Assembly (NCBI GenBank): GCA_022606425.2
Contig: JAHDVF020001260.1
Coordinates: 310,001-374,000 of the forward strand
Direction of reading: 5' to 3'
DNA from: Lepidostoma basale
Lineage: Eukaryota > Arthropoda > Insecta > Trichoptera > Lepidostomatidae
DNA: 64,000 nt
Of this stretch, positions 63,951 to 64,000 are shown one piece after another (the stretch's first letter is position 1; each line of letters begins with the position of its first letter). A program made the position numbers and the translations under genes. Below the pieces are notes generated by a model. That model worked only from the letters and a program-made list of their open reading frames with translations, was not told the DNA's origin and did not search any database.

Positions 63951-64000
63951 TATAGTCGTATATTTTATATGAACATGGTATATCAACTTTTCAAATCATA

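Overview
The window is AT-rich animal DNA, most likely from an insect with a repeat-rich genome. The clues are two mariner transposons, at least six lineages of non-LTR retrotransposon (LINE) debris, a tRNA-derived SINE, foldback elements, and many short inverted-repeat elements with hammerhead-ribozyme-like cores. The order cannot be fixed from the sequence. I found no host gene I could identify. The window reads as intergenic DNA or a very large intron that has collected several layers of mobile elements.

LINE names used here. Line A is an RTE-like LINE with a (GTTA)n 3' tail and about 32 recognisable pieces, all 5'-truncated; the best is 25223-26428 with an open 395-codon frame. Line B has an IRYADDT-type reverse transcriptase (44062-44870, 60180-60744). 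Line C is a Jockey/CR1-like 3' end with a (TGATT)n tail (738-886, 3083-3800, 11883-12320, 19538-19705, 31857-32062, 47636-47712). Line D has a GKTLRDR-type C-terminus and a (GAA)n-like tail (5488-5870, 7284-7745, 15460-15780, 30983-31445, 57060-57225). Lines E, F and G are single C-terminal pieces.

The most interesting layer is a set of short elements, many with inverted-repeat arms, that carry a core resembling a minimal type I hammerhead ribozyme: CTGANGA, one extra nucleotide, a 4-6 bp stem II, GAAAC, a tiny stem III, then GTC or GTT. I sort them by sequence into H1 to H8. Penelope-like retroelements are known to carry such motifs, so these may be their non-autonomous relatives. No Penelope reverse transcriptase was recognised here. 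Several elements are nested: a line A piece in an H8 element with a 10 bp target duplication, a line C piece in another H8 element, and H3 elements inside two SINE copies at the same internal position.

Layout. 0-4.7 kb: line C pieces, a foldback with a tRNA-like core, H8 halves. 4.7-6.1 kb: SINE, (AAT)n, H1, H8, line D, a 10 bp minisatellite. 6.4-9.3 kb: repeated ~145 bp monomers broken by line D and line A. 9.5-14.5 kb: an unclassified duplicated repeat, a near-perfect 67 bp inverted repeat, nested line C, an H6 foldback. 14.6-27 kb: H elements, then a dense run of line A copies. 27-34.5 kb: GC-richer unassigned blocks, an 88 bp H1 palindrome, lines F, D, C, a foldback. 34.5-39.1 kb: (TA)n, SINE, line A cluster. 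39.8-41.1 kb: complete mariner with an open transposase frame but one catalytic Asp changed to Asn. 41.5-53.2 kb: H elements, line B, composite SINE, line A pieces. 53.6-54.8 kb: second, dead mariner. 55-64 kb: H elements, SINEs, line A and line B pieces.
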